Part shown: piece after piece, positions 8,766 through 18,581 of the stretch | How positions within the stretch are numbered: position 1 is the stretch's first letter | Layout of the letters: every line of letters starts with the position of its first letter | Assembly: GCA_032027125.1 (NCBI GenBank) | Contig: JAVSMQ010000001.1 | Coordinates: 4,174,117 to 4,238,116, forward strand | Direction of reading: 5' to 3' | DNA from: JANJTB01 sp032027125 | GTDB taxonomy: Bacteria > Bacteroidota > Ignavibacteria > Kapaibacteriales > UBA2268 | DNA: 64,000 nucleotides | Notes under the pieces: generated by a model | Seen by the model: only the letters and a program-made list of their open reading frames with translations | Database searches by the model: none | Told to the model about the DNA's origin: nothing | Translations under genes and position numbers: made by a program

Positions 8766-8966
8766 ATGATTGCTGATACTATAACTTTAACAAAAGATGA
8801 AATGTTTGAAGTCATCAAAGCTTATCAAATTTTAACCAATTTTATTGAAAAACACTATAAAATTGAAGATATCTATACAGAAGACTTTCTTTTATCTATG
8901 GATAATAATTCAAATAAACAGAATGATAGGTTAAAAATCAATAATTTTGACGATTTTATAAATTAA
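8766..8966 (+). CDS. Probable antitoxin of a RelE/ParE-type pair
   Basis: A 66-residue acidic protein, rich in asparagine towards the C-terminus. Its stop is 1 bp before the start of the RelE/ParE-like gene, the classic antitoxin-then-toxin order. I cannot name its DNA-binding fold; the N-terminal half (LTKDEMFEVIKAYQILTNFI) looks helical. The assignment rests on position, size and charge. Confidence 0.6.
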   Translation: MIADTITLTKDEMFEVIKAYQILTNFIEKHYKIEDIYTEDFLLSMDNNSNKQNDRLKINNFDDFIN

Positions 8967-8967
8967 G

Positions 8968-9237
8968 ATGAAAGAACTTTTCAAAACAGGAAGATTTTCA
9001 AGAGATATAAAAAAAGTACCTCCAGCAGTTCAAAAGAAAGCGTATGATATATCAATGAAATTAATTGAAAATTCATTAGATAAATCATTAAACATTAAGA
9101 ATCTAACAGGTTTCAAAAAAGTTTATCGAGTTATAGTACTTTCAGATTACAGAATGATATATTCTTTTGATGAATTCTCAGTAACACTTCTTAGAATTGC
9201 TCATCGAAAGGATATTTATAAATCATTAGAAATATGA
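8968..9237 (+). CDS. RelE/ParE-family toxin
   Basis: An 89-residue basic protein with the RelE/ParE layout: an N-terminal FSRDIKKVPPAVQKKAYD helix pair, then LTGFKKVYRVIVLSDYRMIY (the core beta hairpin with the conserved R), and a final IAHRKDIYKSL, where the H-R-x-x-I-Y ending is typical of family members. RelE-type toxins cleave mRNA on the ribosome and ParE-type toxins poison gyrase; the sequence alone does not decide which. It is encoded immediately after its presumed antitoxin. Confidence 0.8.
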   Translation: MKELFKTGRFSRDIKKVPPAVQKKAYDISMKLIENSLDKSLNIKNLTGFKKVYRVIVLSDYRMIYSFDEFSVTLLRIAHRKDIYKSLEI

Positions 9238-9267
9238 TATACCGATTTTATATCAGGAATTAATATT

Positions 9268-12200
9268 TTATATCTGATTCATACTAAGTTTTTTTGATGA
9301 ATGATTAGCAGGATTCATTAAATCGGAATAGTATTTTCTGTCCCTAAACTGAGATTCGGAAATATATGTAATGTCGAGAAACTTTTCGACATAATAACCG
9401 GACCTGTTATAATTGATTTGACTTAAACACAAATTCCATCCTTCAAACCATGTATCTAATTCTTTACGTTGTTCTTCAGTACCTTCAAAATGTATCAGGA
9501 GGTCAATATCGGAGTTGGGTCCTGCTGTTTCATTAAATACTGTTCCGAATAAATAAATACCATTCACACCAAATCTTTCGCCATCCAATTTTAAAGCCAT
9601 GTTTTCTGCCATACGCTTTCTCCATTGCAGCGGTTCATCGTAATAACTTTCGGTCTTATTTGCTGAACCTGATTCAGCCGAGTATAACTGTGCTGTTAAG
9701 GAATCGGTGACATGTCCCATTGCAATACCTGAATCGCTGTTGAAAAGTACTCTGACAACATTACCTCCGGTGGATTCCCTTACATTGATTACTCTCAAGA
9801 CATTTGAAATGTGCTCGTATTCAGGTAAAAAACGAGTTAGTATATTATCTTTGTTTTGCAGAAAGTCCCAATTAAAAATAACACCTTCAGTATCAGGATA
9901 CAGAGGCAGGTACCTGATTCCTGCTTCAACCAAATCCTGAAAAAAGTGGGTGCCGAATGATAAATCCGGTGTATATACCCCTTTTTGTCTTGCTATTTCA
10001 ATCAGGACAGCACAGTTATGAATATCAGAATAGGTAACTTTAACTCCAAGCCTGACATCATCCCGAGTACCCCATCTTCCGGGTCCCATAAGAATGAAAT
10101 TTCTTTTGGGAAGCAATTTGTTAAGTTTTCCCACAGCAATACCTACATCAAGGAATTCCTGATGATTCTGAAGATTAGCATATTTATCAGGGTCAACAAA
10201 TACGATGTAGGCAATATCCGGCACTTTTCCGTTCGATACATATTTATCGGCGGTAAATATAATCTTTTCTTTTGCAACATCCTGAGGAATAACAGCGGAT
10301 ACAGATTCACTCGAAGATGATTGAGGACGGCACTGAAGAAGATATAAATTCTTACCGTCGCAGGCAAATTCAATATCAACAGGAGAATTCAATTTTTCCT
10401 TCAATTCAATCATCATGGTGTAAATTTGATTAATATATTTGCCGTTAGTCAAAAGATTGTCAAATGTAACAACAATATCATCCCGTTTAGTGTCAATACC
10501 CAATCCAACCGGACGTTTTATATGTCTGCCGTCAACAATCGAAAATATTTCATTCAGCATAGGATAATCATTGCCGATTTCCTTTAATAAATCTTTGATA
10601 GAAATGGTTTCAAAGGAATTTGTAAATAAATTAATTACATCAATAAATTTAGGCGAATATCCTACAATCTCGCTAAAGGTCTGATTTACTTTCAGATTCG
10701 GTTTCCCCGGTGCAAGCAAAATCGGGAAATCATCGCCTACTCTGTCAACGGAACGTGTACCAAGTCCCGTAACCATTCTTATCAATCCGTCTTCACGTTC
10801 GATACGAGGTGACCAGCGAAATTCATTGTTGCTGAATGCTACTCCGGCAAATGCAGGAAAAATATATTTATTGGTCTTGAATCCAACTACTTCCTGAATC
10901 ATTATAGCCATTTCTTCATTGTAATCCAAAAGACCTTTTTCTGTCCTGTAACCGATAGGATCAGGTCCTAATGTAGAAGCATAAACTTCCGAAATAGCAT
11001 CAAGCAGTTCTTCAAGGCGTTGCTGCTTAGGTCCCTGATTTGCAAGGAAAAGGCTCTTATACTTACCGGCAAATGCCGAACCGAGTCTATCTTCAAGCAA
11101 ACTGGAACTTCTGACAATGATTGGACTGTCACCAAAATCATCAAGAGCGCGTGATAATCCATTCATTATTTCAGGAGCGAAATTTGAATTTTTAAAAGCT
11201 TGAATAATGTATGGATATTCCTGCCGGATTTCATCAATATCTTTGTACTTCTGATCTAATACATCTTCCATGTTGTTATAATACATAAAATTTGTAAGAC
11301 CGTCAGAAGTAATATACCAGGTCTTGGGAAACCTAACCGAACGCAGTGTATCAGAGAAATTATTGGATTTTTCGATAATTTTTCTTGCAAGTAACAATCC
11401 GGCAGCTTTTCCGCCGATTTTGCCATGACTTTCAGCAGGAAAAATTAATTTTTGTAAAAGATAATAGAAATCTTCTTCATTAAAATAATGTTTTGCAATA
11501 TCAATAAAATCAAGCTGTTCAGTTAAAAATCTTCTTACGAGGGCAACTACTATACCATGTCTGGTTGGTGTATCCTCGATGTCCTTATTAATCGGATTGA
11601 TGCTGTGATAACGTCTGATTGCATCAGCAAGGTCAGTTAAAGATGAATTTTGATTTGCAAGTAATTTTATCAAAATGGATGATTTTTCTTCATGTATCCA
11701 TTTTTGAATTTTTTGTATTATATCTTCATCACTAAAATATCTTGATGATAACTCGAAAATCTCATGTCCGAATTTAAAAGACTGCATCAGGACAGACTTT
11801 TTGCTCGGTCTGTTGATTTCTGAAGAAACCACCGAATCATAATCAATATTAGAACCCAATTTCCTAAAAAGCTCAGATGATTCTTTTACACCCTTACAAA
11901 ATAAATGGTTTAGCATTTTTCGGGAGAGAATTGAGTAAAGATTTTGGTCTGTCTTTTTTAACATATCAAGAATTACCAGCCATTCCGGTTTTTGAGAAAT
12001 AGCAAGCTCTTCATTCAACTCTTTTAATTCATGAAAAAGTCCGCGAACCTTTATATATATAGCAAAATGACCAATTCTATCAGATATAGTTCCCAGTAAC
12101 TGATTTTCTTCTTTCATAAAAGGATTTGAATTCGATGGAATATCGCTTCCGCTTGAAAAAACCTCAATTTTTCCAAAATCTTCATCAAATGCTTTTATAT

Positions 12201-12459
12201 CTGATTTCAAAGAAAATTTGCTGTCAACAAAATCAGGTTCCTGATAAATTACATCAAAAAATTTTATTCTAACTTTGATTGTTTCAGGAAAGCGAAAACC
12301 GAATGGAATAATCTCAAGCAGTTTATTCATTATTTCTTCTAATGATAGCTGTGTTTGGTTGAATAAATCCTCAACCATGTAAAGACAGTTTAATTCCTTT
12401 GTACGTTCGATTAATTCGCTGTTTACAGTATCCGTCAGATTCTTGATTTTTGTTGACAT
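9268..12459 (-). CDS. PEP/pyruvate-binding (PPDK N-domain) protein fused to a nucleotidyltransferase
   Basis: A 1063-residue cytosolic protein with an unusual fusion. Residues about 10-150 look like a GAF-type sensor domain (ELNCLYMVEDL... ENQLLGTISDRIG). The middle carries the ATP-grasp pyruvate phosphate dikinase N-domain (IVRSSSLLEDRLGSAFAGKY; FACDGKNLYLLQCRPQ). Next comes a block with FILMGPGRWGTRDD and FGTHFFQDLVEAGIRY. Residues about 960-1040 form a Pol-beta-type nucleotidyltransferase (LFGTVFNETAGPNSDIDLLI, the GS-x-D-x-D pattern with T for S). The phosphohistidine swivel domain and PEP-utilising barrel of true PEP synthase are absent, so it is probably regulatory or makes a modified nucleotide or protein. 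It is a single gene, divergent from the PBP4 gene. Confidence 0.85.
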   Translation of the reverse strand: MSTKIKNLTDTVNSELIERTKELNCLYMVEDLFNQTQLSLEEIMNKLLEIIPFGFRFPETIKVRIKFFDVIYQEPDFVDSKFSLKSDIKAFDEDFGKIEVFSSGSDIPSNSNPFMKEENQLLGTISDRIGHFAIYIKVRGLFHELKELNEELAISQKPEWLVILDMLKKTDQNLYSILSRKMLNHLFCKGVKESSELFRKLGSNIDYDSVVSSEINRPSKKSVLMQSFKFGHEIFELSSRYFSDEDIIQKIQKWIHEEKSSILIKLLANQNSSLTDLADAIRRYHSINPINKDIEDTPTRHGIVVALVRRFLTEQLDFIDIAKHYFNEEDFYYLLQKLIFPAESHGKIGGKAAGLLLARKIIEKSNNFSDTLRSVRFPKTWYITSDGLTNFMYYNNMEDVLDQKYKDIDEIRQEYPYIIQAFKNSNFAPEIMNGLSRALDDFGDSPIIVRSSSLLEDRLGSAFAGKYKSLFLANQGPKQQRLEELLDAISEVYASTLGPDPIGYRTEKGLLDYNEEMAIMIQEVVGFKTNKYIFPAFAGVAFSNNEFRWSPRIEREDGLIRMVTGLGTRSVDRVGDDFPILLAPGKPNLKVNQTFSEIVGYSPKFIDVINLFTNSFETISIKDLLKEIGNDYPMLNEIFSIVDGRHIKRPVGLGIDTKRDDIVVTFDNLLTNGKYINQIYTMMIELKEKLNSPVDIEFACDGKNLYLLQCRPQSSSSESVSAVIPQDVAKEKIIFTADKYVSNGKVPDIAYIVFVDPDKYANLQNHQEFLDVGIAVGKLNKLLPKRNFILMGPGRWGTRDDVRLGVKVTYSDIHNCAVLIEIARQKGVYTPDLSFGTHFFQDLVEAGIRYLPLYPDTEGVIFNWDFLQNKDNILTRFLPEYEHISNVLRVINVRESTGGNVVRVLFNSDSGIAMGHVTDSLTAQLYSAESGSANKTESYYDEPLQWRKRMAENMALKLDGERFGVNGIYLFGTVFNETAGPNSDIDLLIHFEGTEEQRKELDTWFEGWNLCLSQINYNRSGYYVEKFLDITYISESQFRDRKYYSDLMNPANHSSKKLSMNQI

Positions 12460-12546
12460 ATTAATAAATATAATAAGATTAATAAAACTAAATATAAAGA
12501 TTGAATGTCTTAATTATTTTATAAAGTTGAAAAAAAGTATTTTAAT

Positions 12547-14100
12547 ATGAATAATGTATTAAACAAAAAAGCTCTAAGGATTTGTTTAACATCAAATCGA
12601 AAAATTATTTCGTTGCTTATATTCAGCCTAATAACGATTAATTTTGCACCGGTTCAATCGCTCAGTCAAACTGATACTATCAGAATCAATGCAGTACAAA
12701 CACTTAAGACAGACATCAACTCACTAATATCCAATCCGGATTTCAGTTCTGCAGATATAGGAATTTGCGTACAGGCTGTTGAATCAGGTGAATATTTATA
12801 TATGCAGAATGAATCAAAGAATTTTATCCCTGCTTCAACACAAAAGGTTCTCACTACTGCGGCTGCATTAGACATCTTAGGTCCAAATTTCAAATTTGCC
12901 ACTAAATTATATCTTGACGGAATAATTCTGCCAACAGGCGAATTTGTTGGAAATGTTATAATTCGGGGTATGGGTGACCCATCAATATCAAAGTACTATT
13001 TTAAAGAGCCGCTTGAAATATTGGATAACTGGGCAAAAATTTTGGATTCACTGGGTATAAATTCTATCAAAGGAAATATAATTGGGGATGACAGTTATTT
13101 TGATAATACTTATTATGGTCCCGGCTGGTCATGGGATGATTTTTCCTATACATACTCATCACAGGTTTCAGCGCTGTCAATCAATGATAACAGAGTTGAT
13201 TTTTTTATATATTCCGGTGATTCGGTTGGAGCCTCTGCCGGAATTTCATCTTATCCATCAAGTCAGTATTTTAGAATTGTTAACAATATCAGAACATCTA
13301 AGTCATCGGATGAAGCTGAAATAGATGGAATCAGAGAAACAGGAACTAATATTTTAAAATTATCAGGAGCAGTTCCATACGACAATTTTAGGAAAAAAGC
13401 TCATTCATTAAGTGTTACAATTGATAATCCGACTTTATTTTTTCTTAATTTATTCAAACAGGTACTTGATAACAGAAGGATAAGCTTTAGCGGAGGGCTG
13501 CTAAGGCAAGCAGATCTGCCTTCAAGAATTAATTATGCTGAATTAAATCCTGTAATAGAGCATTTTTCACCACCGGTAAGTGAGATTATTAGTATAATTA
13601 ATCAGGAAAGTCATAATTTAGCAGCCGAGATGCTTCTAAAAACTCTTGGCAAGGAAAATTCAGGCACAGGAACGTTTAATTCAGGTGCAGAATTTCTTCG
13701 AAATTATTTAGGAAAAGCCGGTGTTAACCAACAAAATGTTAAAATTGTTGACGGTTCAGGACTATCCAGACTTAATCTAATATCTCCCAGAAATCAGGTG
13801 TCAATATTAAATTATATTTATAGAAGTTCATTCAAGGATTATTTTGTAAAGTCATTGGCAAGACCAGGAGAACCGGGAACTCTCAAACGCAGAATGACAC
13901 GCTCAAAAGCAGAAAAAAGCGTTACAGCCAAAACCGGTTCAATGAATTATATTTCCGCAATCTGCGGTTATGTAAATTCAAGAGACGGAGAGACATTTGC
14001 ATTTTCTATTATGTTTCAAAACTTTACGGTACCCTTGACACTTGCCCACAATCTTCAGGACCTGATTCTGATGAGATTATCAAGTTTTTCAAGAAATTAG
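12547..14100 (+). CDS. dacB: D-alanyl-D-alanine carboxypeptidase/endopeptidase (PBP4, peptidase S13)
   Basis: A periplasmic penicillin-binding protein that trims or cuts peptidoglycan cross-links. The three active-site motifs are visible: S-T-Q-K at 97-100 (ASTQKVLTT), S-H-N near residue 358 (NQESHNLAAEMLLK) and K-T-G near 463 (AKTGSMNYISAICGY). A hydrophobic segment at about 20-38 acts as the signal sequence. The 517-residue length and the insert between the first two motifs suit the S13/DacB family and not the shorter S11 type. It is transcribed divergently from the PPDK-like gene. Confidence 0.92.
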   Translation: MNNVLNKKALRICLTSNRKIISLLIFSLITINFAPVQSLSQTDTIRINAVQTLKTDINSLISNPDFSSADIGICVQAVESGEYLYMQNESKNFIPASTQKVLTTAAALDILGPNFKFATKLYLDGIILPTGEFVGNVIIRGMGDPSISKYYFKEPLEILDNWAKILDSLGINSIKGNIIGDDSYFDNTYYGPGWSWDDFSYTYSSQVSALSINDNRVDFFIYSGDSVGASAGISSYPSSQYFRIVNNIRTSKSSDEAEIDGIRETGTNILKLSGAVPYDNFRKKAHSLSVTIDNPTLFFLNLFKQVLDNRRISFSGGLLRQADLPSRINYAELNPVIEHFSPPVSEIISIINQESHNLAAEMLLKTLGKENSGTGTFNSGAEFLRNYLGKAGVNQQNVKIVDGSGLSRLNLISPRNQVSILNYIYRSSFKDYFVKSLARPGEPGTLKRRMTRSKAEKSVTAKTGSMNYISAICGYVNSRDGETFAFSIMFQNFTVPLTLAHNLQDLILMRLSSFSRN

Positions 14101-14422
14101 GTGCTTTGTTTCTTAAATAACCCGGTTATATTCAAAATTATTAAACATACATTTACTGATTTAAAATTAGGTTATTGATAATATTTTATCTTTAAAAACA
14201 AGTAAAATAGAATTTTGTGTCAATAATTTGAATAATTATGTGAAAAAAATCAAATAATATTTGTAAAATGACAAAAATATACTTAATTTTACTAACTTAT
14301 TTTAAGCAAAAATTAATAATATATTTAAGTAATTAGATATATCATTATTTTGAAATTAATAATTTTGAAATTTAAAAACGAGTATGAAAAAACTCAAATG
14401 TTAAAATATAATTAGGTCAAAT
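14101..14422. other. AT-rich intergenic region, nothing recognised
   Basis: There are 322 bp between the PBP4 gene and the aminotransferase gene. The sequence is very AT-rich with A/T runs and probably holds the promoter of the aminotransferase-pckA operon. I see no ORF, RNA gene, inverted repeat or repeated element that I can support. Confidence 0.5.
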
Positions 14423-15640
14423 ATGAGTCTTAGCTTAATCGGAAAGTCAATTAGCGTATCCGCTACTTTGAAACTTAACGAGATGGCGGCAATTCTTCGA
14501 GAAAAAGGGGAGCCGGTAATACATCTCGGAGGCGGTGAGCCAAAAACAAAAGCTCCGGTTGAAGCCCTGATTGCAGCAGCAGGTATGTTAAATACAGGTG
14601 AAGTGAGATACACACCTGCAGATGGAATACCAACGCTCAAAAAAGCAATCATCCGCTACACCGAAGAATTTTACAACAGAAAAGTCGAACCTGAGAATGT
14701 TATAGCTTCGAGCGGGGCTAAACAGTCATTGATGGTGGCATTAACTGCTATTCTTAATCCACAGGAAGAAGTAATTTTTCCTGCACCTTACTGGGTTAGT
14801 TATACTGAAATGGCAAAAATGATTGGAGCTGTTCCGGTTCCGGTTTTTGCCGAGGATGGATCATTTTACCCTAGACTTCAGGACATTGAACAAAGAGTAA
14901 CATCCTATACCAAATGTATAATAATCAACAGCCCCAATAATCCGACAGGTGCTATGTATTCCGAGAAATTTATTGCCGAAATAGTAGATTTCTGCGAAAG
15001 AAAGGGAATATGGCTGATTATGGATGATATTTATCATCGTCTTATTTTCGATGGTAAAAAGCCAATTAACTGTTATAAATATGCCAAAGATTTGTCTGAA
15101 AATTCAAAACTTATTGTCATTAACGGCGTATCTAAACAATATGCAATGACTGGTTTTAGAATCGGATGGACTATTGCCAACAAAAAATTGATAGAAGTGA
15201 TGACAAACATACAGGCTCATCAAACTTCAGGACCATCGGCAATAACCCAGATTGCCGCAGCCGCTGCAATCAATGGTGTTCAGTCAGGGGTTGAAGCCTT
15301 ACGCCAGACTTTAGAGAACAACCGTAATATTATGATGGAAAGACTAAATTCATTTTCAGGTGTCAAAGCTTATAAGCCGGACGGTACATTTTACTGTTTT
15401 GCTGATTTCAGATATTATGAGAAAAACTCAACAAAGCTGTCTAAATTACTTTTAGATAAAGTAAGGGTTTTGACTGTACCTGGTATTGAGTTCGGTATGG
15501 ATGGCTTTCTGAGATTATCAACTTGCGGTTCTGTTAAGGATATTACAGAAGGTTTAGAAAGAATAAAATGGGTATTAGACCCCGATGCTCCTAATGAAAT
15601 ATTTATCGGCGAAAGAAAACTTGTGAGGGACTGGTTATGA
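14423..15640 (+). CDS. PLP-dependent class I aminotransferase (aspartate aminotransferase-like)
   Basis: A 405-residue fold-type I enzyme, probably interconverting aspartate and 2-oxoglutarate with oxaloacetate and glutamate. Visible features are VRYTPADGIPTLKKAI, APYWVSYTEM, the substrate-loop SPNNPTGAMYS, the cofactor Asp/Tyr pair in IMDDIYHRLI, the PLP lysine in VSKQYAMTGFRIGW, and the carboxylate-binding Arg in FLRLSTCGS. Its TGA overlaps the ATG of pckA (ATGA), so the two are coupled. The pairing with PEP carboxykinase fits an aspartate-to-oxaloacetate-to-PEP route. Exact amino-acid specificity cannot be fixed from the sequence. Confidence 0.88.
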   Translation: MSLSLIGKSISVSATLKLNEMAAILREKGEPVIHLGGGEPKTKAPVEALIAAAGMLNTGEVRYTPADGIPTLKKAIIRYTEEFYNRKVEPENVIASSGAKQSLMVALTAILNPQEEVIFPAPYWVSYTEMAKMIGAVPVPVFAEDGSFYPRLQDIEQRVTSYTKCIIINSPNNPTGAMYSEKFIAEIVDFCERKGIWLIMDDIYHRLIFDGKKPINCYKYAKDLSENSKLIVINGVSKQYAMTGFRIGWTIANKKLIEVMTNIQAHQTSGPSAITQIAAAAAINGVQSGVEALRQTLENNRNIMMERLNSFSGVKAYKPDGTFYCFADFRYYEKNSTKLSKLLLDKVRVLTVPGIEFGMDGFLRLSTCGSVKDITEGLERIKWVLDPDAPNEIFIGERKLVRDWL

Positions 15641-17280
15641 AATATTTAGAATTTGATACTCCTGCAACTAAGCAAGCCGGCGAACTGGCAAGCGATTTTA
15701 AATTAAGTAATCACGGACTTATAAATTTAGACAGAGTATTTTGGAATTTATCTTCAAGTGCTTTATACGAAGAATCTGTTTTCAGGGGTGAGTCTCATAT
15801 CGTAAGCGGCGGTGCACTTGTCGTACATACCGGAAAATGGACAGCTCGAGCTGCAAATGATAAATATATCGTTAAAGAAGGCTCTACTGAAGATAAGATT
15901 TGGTGGGGAGTTTATAATCGTCCGCTTCCTGAAGATAAATTTGCAGTTTTATTCAGCAGGGTTCAGGCATATCTTGAGGATGAGGAATTATTTGTTCAGG
16001 ACTGTTATGCCGGTGCCGACCCTGATTACAGACTACCAGTCCGTATCATAACTGATAAAGCATGGCAGAGTTTGTTCGCTCGTAACATGTTTATTCTTCC
16101 TGAATCAAGAGATGAATACAAAAAGCATATTCCTGAATTTACTATGATTGCTCTTCCTTCGTTCAAGTGTGACCCAAGAATTGACGGTACGAGAACTGAA
16201 ACAGCAATTGTACTCAATTTCCAATCCAGAATAGGACTTGTGCTTGGTTCGAGTTACGGCGGCGAAATAAAGAAATCAATATTTACAGTTATGAATTTCC
16301 TTCTTCCAATGCAGGATGTAATGGCGATGCACTGCTCTGCTAATGTTGGCAAAGACGGGGATGCAGCACTGTTTTTCGGTCTTTCCGGAACAGGTAAAAC
16401 AACTTTGTCCGCTGACCCTAATCGCAGACTTATCGGTGATGACGAACATGGCTGGAGCGACCAAAGTGTATTTAATTTTGAAGGCGGATGTTATGCAAAA
16501 GTAATACGCCTCTCGGGTGAGCACGAACCACAGATTTTTGAATGTACAAGAAGATTCGGTACCATACTTGAAAATGTTGTTTATGACCCGACAACAAGAA
16601 AAATTGACCTTGACGACGAAAGTCTGACTGAAAATACACGTGCTTCATATCCGCTTGATTTCATTCCAAATGTCGTTCAAGAAAAGATGGTAACAACACC
16701 ACCCAAAAATGTAATATTTTTGACATGCGATGCTGCGGGAGTACTGCCTCCAATAGCACTACTCGATATGAATCAGGCAATGTATCATTTTATAAGCGGT
16801 TATACATCCAAGATTGCCGGAACTGAAATGGGATTGGGAATTGAGCCCGAAATAACATTCAGTGCATGCTTCGGAGCACCGTTTATGGTTCATCATCCTT
16901 TTTATTATGCAAATCTATTGAAAAATAAAATGGACAAATACGGAACTAAATGCTGGCTGGTTAACACCGGATGGGTAGGTGGAAAATTTGGAGTAGGTAA
17001 ACGAATTTCGATTCGTCATACACGAAATCTTTTGAATGCAGCCCTTGATGGTAAACTTGACAATGTTGAATACCGTACCGATAAAATATTCGGATTTAAG
17101 GTTCCCCTTGTTTGTCCTGAAGTACCTGTTGAAGTTCTTGAACCATCTACTTCATGGGGAAACAAAGATGAATACTGGAAAAAATACGATGGATTAGCTG
17201 CCCGTTATATCGAAAACTTCAAACTTTTTGAAGAGGGATGTCCCGAAGATGTATGGAACGCAGGTCCCAAAAGATTATAA
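15637..17280 (+). CDS. pckA: Phosphoenolpyruvate carboxykinase (ATP)
   Basis: Converts oxaloacetate and ATP to PEP, CO2 and ADP, the first committed step of gluconeogenesis. A 547-residue protein with the P-loop FGLSGTGKTTLSADP (GLSGTGKTT at 248-256), the metal-binding IGDDEHGW at 266-273, and the substrate arginine region near residue 70. Length and motifs are those of the ATP-dependent class. The start codon lies inside the last codons of the aminotransferase gene. A strong terminator follows 17 bp after the stop, which closes the operon. Confidence 0.96.
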   Translation: MKYLEFDTPATKQAGELASDFKLSNHGLINLDRVFWNLSSSALYEESVFRGESHIVSGGALVVHTGKWTARAANDKYIVKEGSTEDKIWWGVYNRPLPEDKFAVLFSRVQAYLEDEELFVQDCYAGADPDYRLPVRIITDKAWQSLFARNMFILPESRDEYKKHIPEFTMIALPSFKCDPRIDGTRTETAIVLNFQSRIGLVLGSSYGGEIKKSIFTVMNFLLPMQDVMAMHCSANVGKDGDAALFFGLSGTGKTTLSADPNRRLIGDDEHGWSDQSVFNFEGGCYAKVIRLSGEHEPQIFECTRRFGTILENVVYDPTTRKIDLDDESLTENTRASYPLDFIPNVVQEKMVTTPPKNVIFLTCDAAGVLPPIALLDMNQAMYHFISGYTSKIAGTEMGLGIEPEITFSACFGAPFMVHHPFYYANLLKNKMDKYGTKCWLVNTGWVGGKFGVGKRISIRHTRNLLNAALDGKLDNVEYRTDKIFGFKVPLVCPEVPVEVLEPSTSWGNKDEYWKKYDGLAARYIENFKLFEEGCPEDVWNAGPKRL

Positions 17281-17296
17281 GTAATTGATTTTATTC

Positions 17297-17343
17297 AACC
17301 TCCCCAAATATTATTAAACAAATTTTTGGGGAGGTTTTTTATT
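17297..17343 (+). terminator. Rho-independent terminator after pckA
   Basis: The arms AACCTCCCCAAA (17297-17308) and TTTGGGGAGGTT (17325-17336) form a 12-bp perfect stem with a 16-nt AT loop, followed by a T run to 17343. Confidence 0.9.
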
Positions 17344-17528
17344 TTTGGATGCGTCATAAGCGTTTTTTTATAATGGAATGATATTTTATTTCCGGTTTGT
17401 TATGAGTTGAATGATTTTATATCAACTATTACTCAATTTGTTTGTCTGTTAATTCATTATACTTCAAAAATCTCAGGAATTTTGATTATATTTGTAATCT
17501 GTATCTATTATAATTGGTTAAAAGTTTA

Positions 17529-18581
17529 ATGGGATTCTTTTCGAAGTTTAAAGAGAAATTTTCCGAACAGGTTGATAAAGTTCAGGAAAAGGTAAATACG
17601 GTAATTTCGCAGGCTGGCGAAGCAATAAAGTTTGATAAAATCAGAGACGGGCTTCAAAAAACCAGGAAATCATTTATTGATAAATTCCAGGATTTGCTTG
17701 GTACCGGTAGAAAAATTGACGATAAGCTGATTGATGAAATTGAGGAAATTCTCATTTCTGCAGACATTGGAGTTCAAACCTCCGAAGAAATAATTTCCAA
17801 ATTGAAAGTCAGAGTAAGAAAAGAAGGATTTGAAGAAGCAAGCGACCTTTATCAAATCTTAAAAGAAGAAATACATGAAATTCTTCTGACATCACCGTCT
17901 GCCGAAAACGATGCAAAGTATGAAATTGACGAAAATGACAAACCCCATGTAATTATGGTTATAGGTGTCAATGGAGCAGGAAAAACTACTACTATCGGGA
18001 AGTTGGCTCATAATTACAAAAATGCAGGAAGAGATGTTATCATAGGTGCAGCCGATACATTCAGGGCTGCTGCCAATGAACAGCTTGAAGTATGGGCTCA
18101 GAGGGCAGGTGTGGCAATAGTTCAGCAATCACAGGGTTCTGATCCGGGTGCAGTCGTTTTTGATACATTACAATCTGCTATCGCTAATAAAAAAGATGTT
18201 GTAATTATAGATACTGCCGGAAGATTACATAATAAAAAAAATCTTATGCTGGAACTCGAGAAATTAAGCCGTGTGATGAAAAAACTAAAAGTCAATGCTC
18301 CAAATGATGTGTTTTTGGTGCTTGATGCAACTACCGGACAAAATGCAATTCTTCAGGCAAAAGAATTTATGAAAGTTGCAAATATCACAGGAATAATTCT
18401 TACAAAACTTGATGGTACTGCTAAAGGCGGTGTTGTCATTCCTATTGCCCACGAATTAAAAATTCCGGTAAGATATATTGGTGTCGGAGAAAAAATTGAT
18501 GACTTGCAGATATTTGACCCAAGTGTATTTGTTGAAGCTCTATTTGGATTGAGCGGTGAAGAATTATCAGAGGATGAATGA
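17529..18581 (+). CDS. ftsY: Signal recognition particle receptor FtsY
   Basis: The SRP-receptor GTPase that docks ribosome-SRP complexes at the inner membrane. It is 350 residues from the ATG at 17529 (MGFFSKFKEKF, the amphipathic membrane-targeting helix); the upstream in-frame start at 17514 adds only five residues. The NG domain shows GVNGAGKTTTIGKLA (G1, 146-160), DTFRAAANEQL, IIDTAGRLHNKKNLM (G3), LTKLDGTAKGG (G4) and the C-terminal GVGEKIDDLQIF closing motif. A TATATTTG box at 17487-17494 resembles the Bacteroidetes -7 element (TAnnTTTG), although I see no well-spaced TTTG upstream. It overlaps panC by 4 bp. Confidence 0.95.
   Translation: MGFFSKFKEKFSEQVDKVQEKVNTVISQAGEAIKFDKIRDGLQKTRKSFIDKFQDLLGTGRKIDDKLIDEIEEILISADIGVQTSEEIISKLKVRVRKEGFEEASDLYQILKEEIHEILLTSPSAENDAKYEIDENDKPHVIMVIGVNGAGKTTTIGKLAHNYKNAGRDVIIGAADTFRAAANEQLEVWAQRAGVAIVQQSQGSDPGAVVFDTLQSAIANKKDVVIIDTAGRLHNKKNLMLELEKLSRVMKKLKVNAPNDVFLVLDATTGQNAILQAKEFMKVANITGIILTKLDGTAKGGVVIPIAHELKIPVRYIGVGEKIDDLQIFDPSVFVEALFGLSGEELSEDE

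Noticed and set aside
9268..12459. PEP synthase or pyruvate phosphate dikinase
   Set aside because: Only the N-terminal ATP-grasp domain is present; the swivel His domain and the PEP-utilising barrel are missing and a nucleotidyltransferase is present instead.
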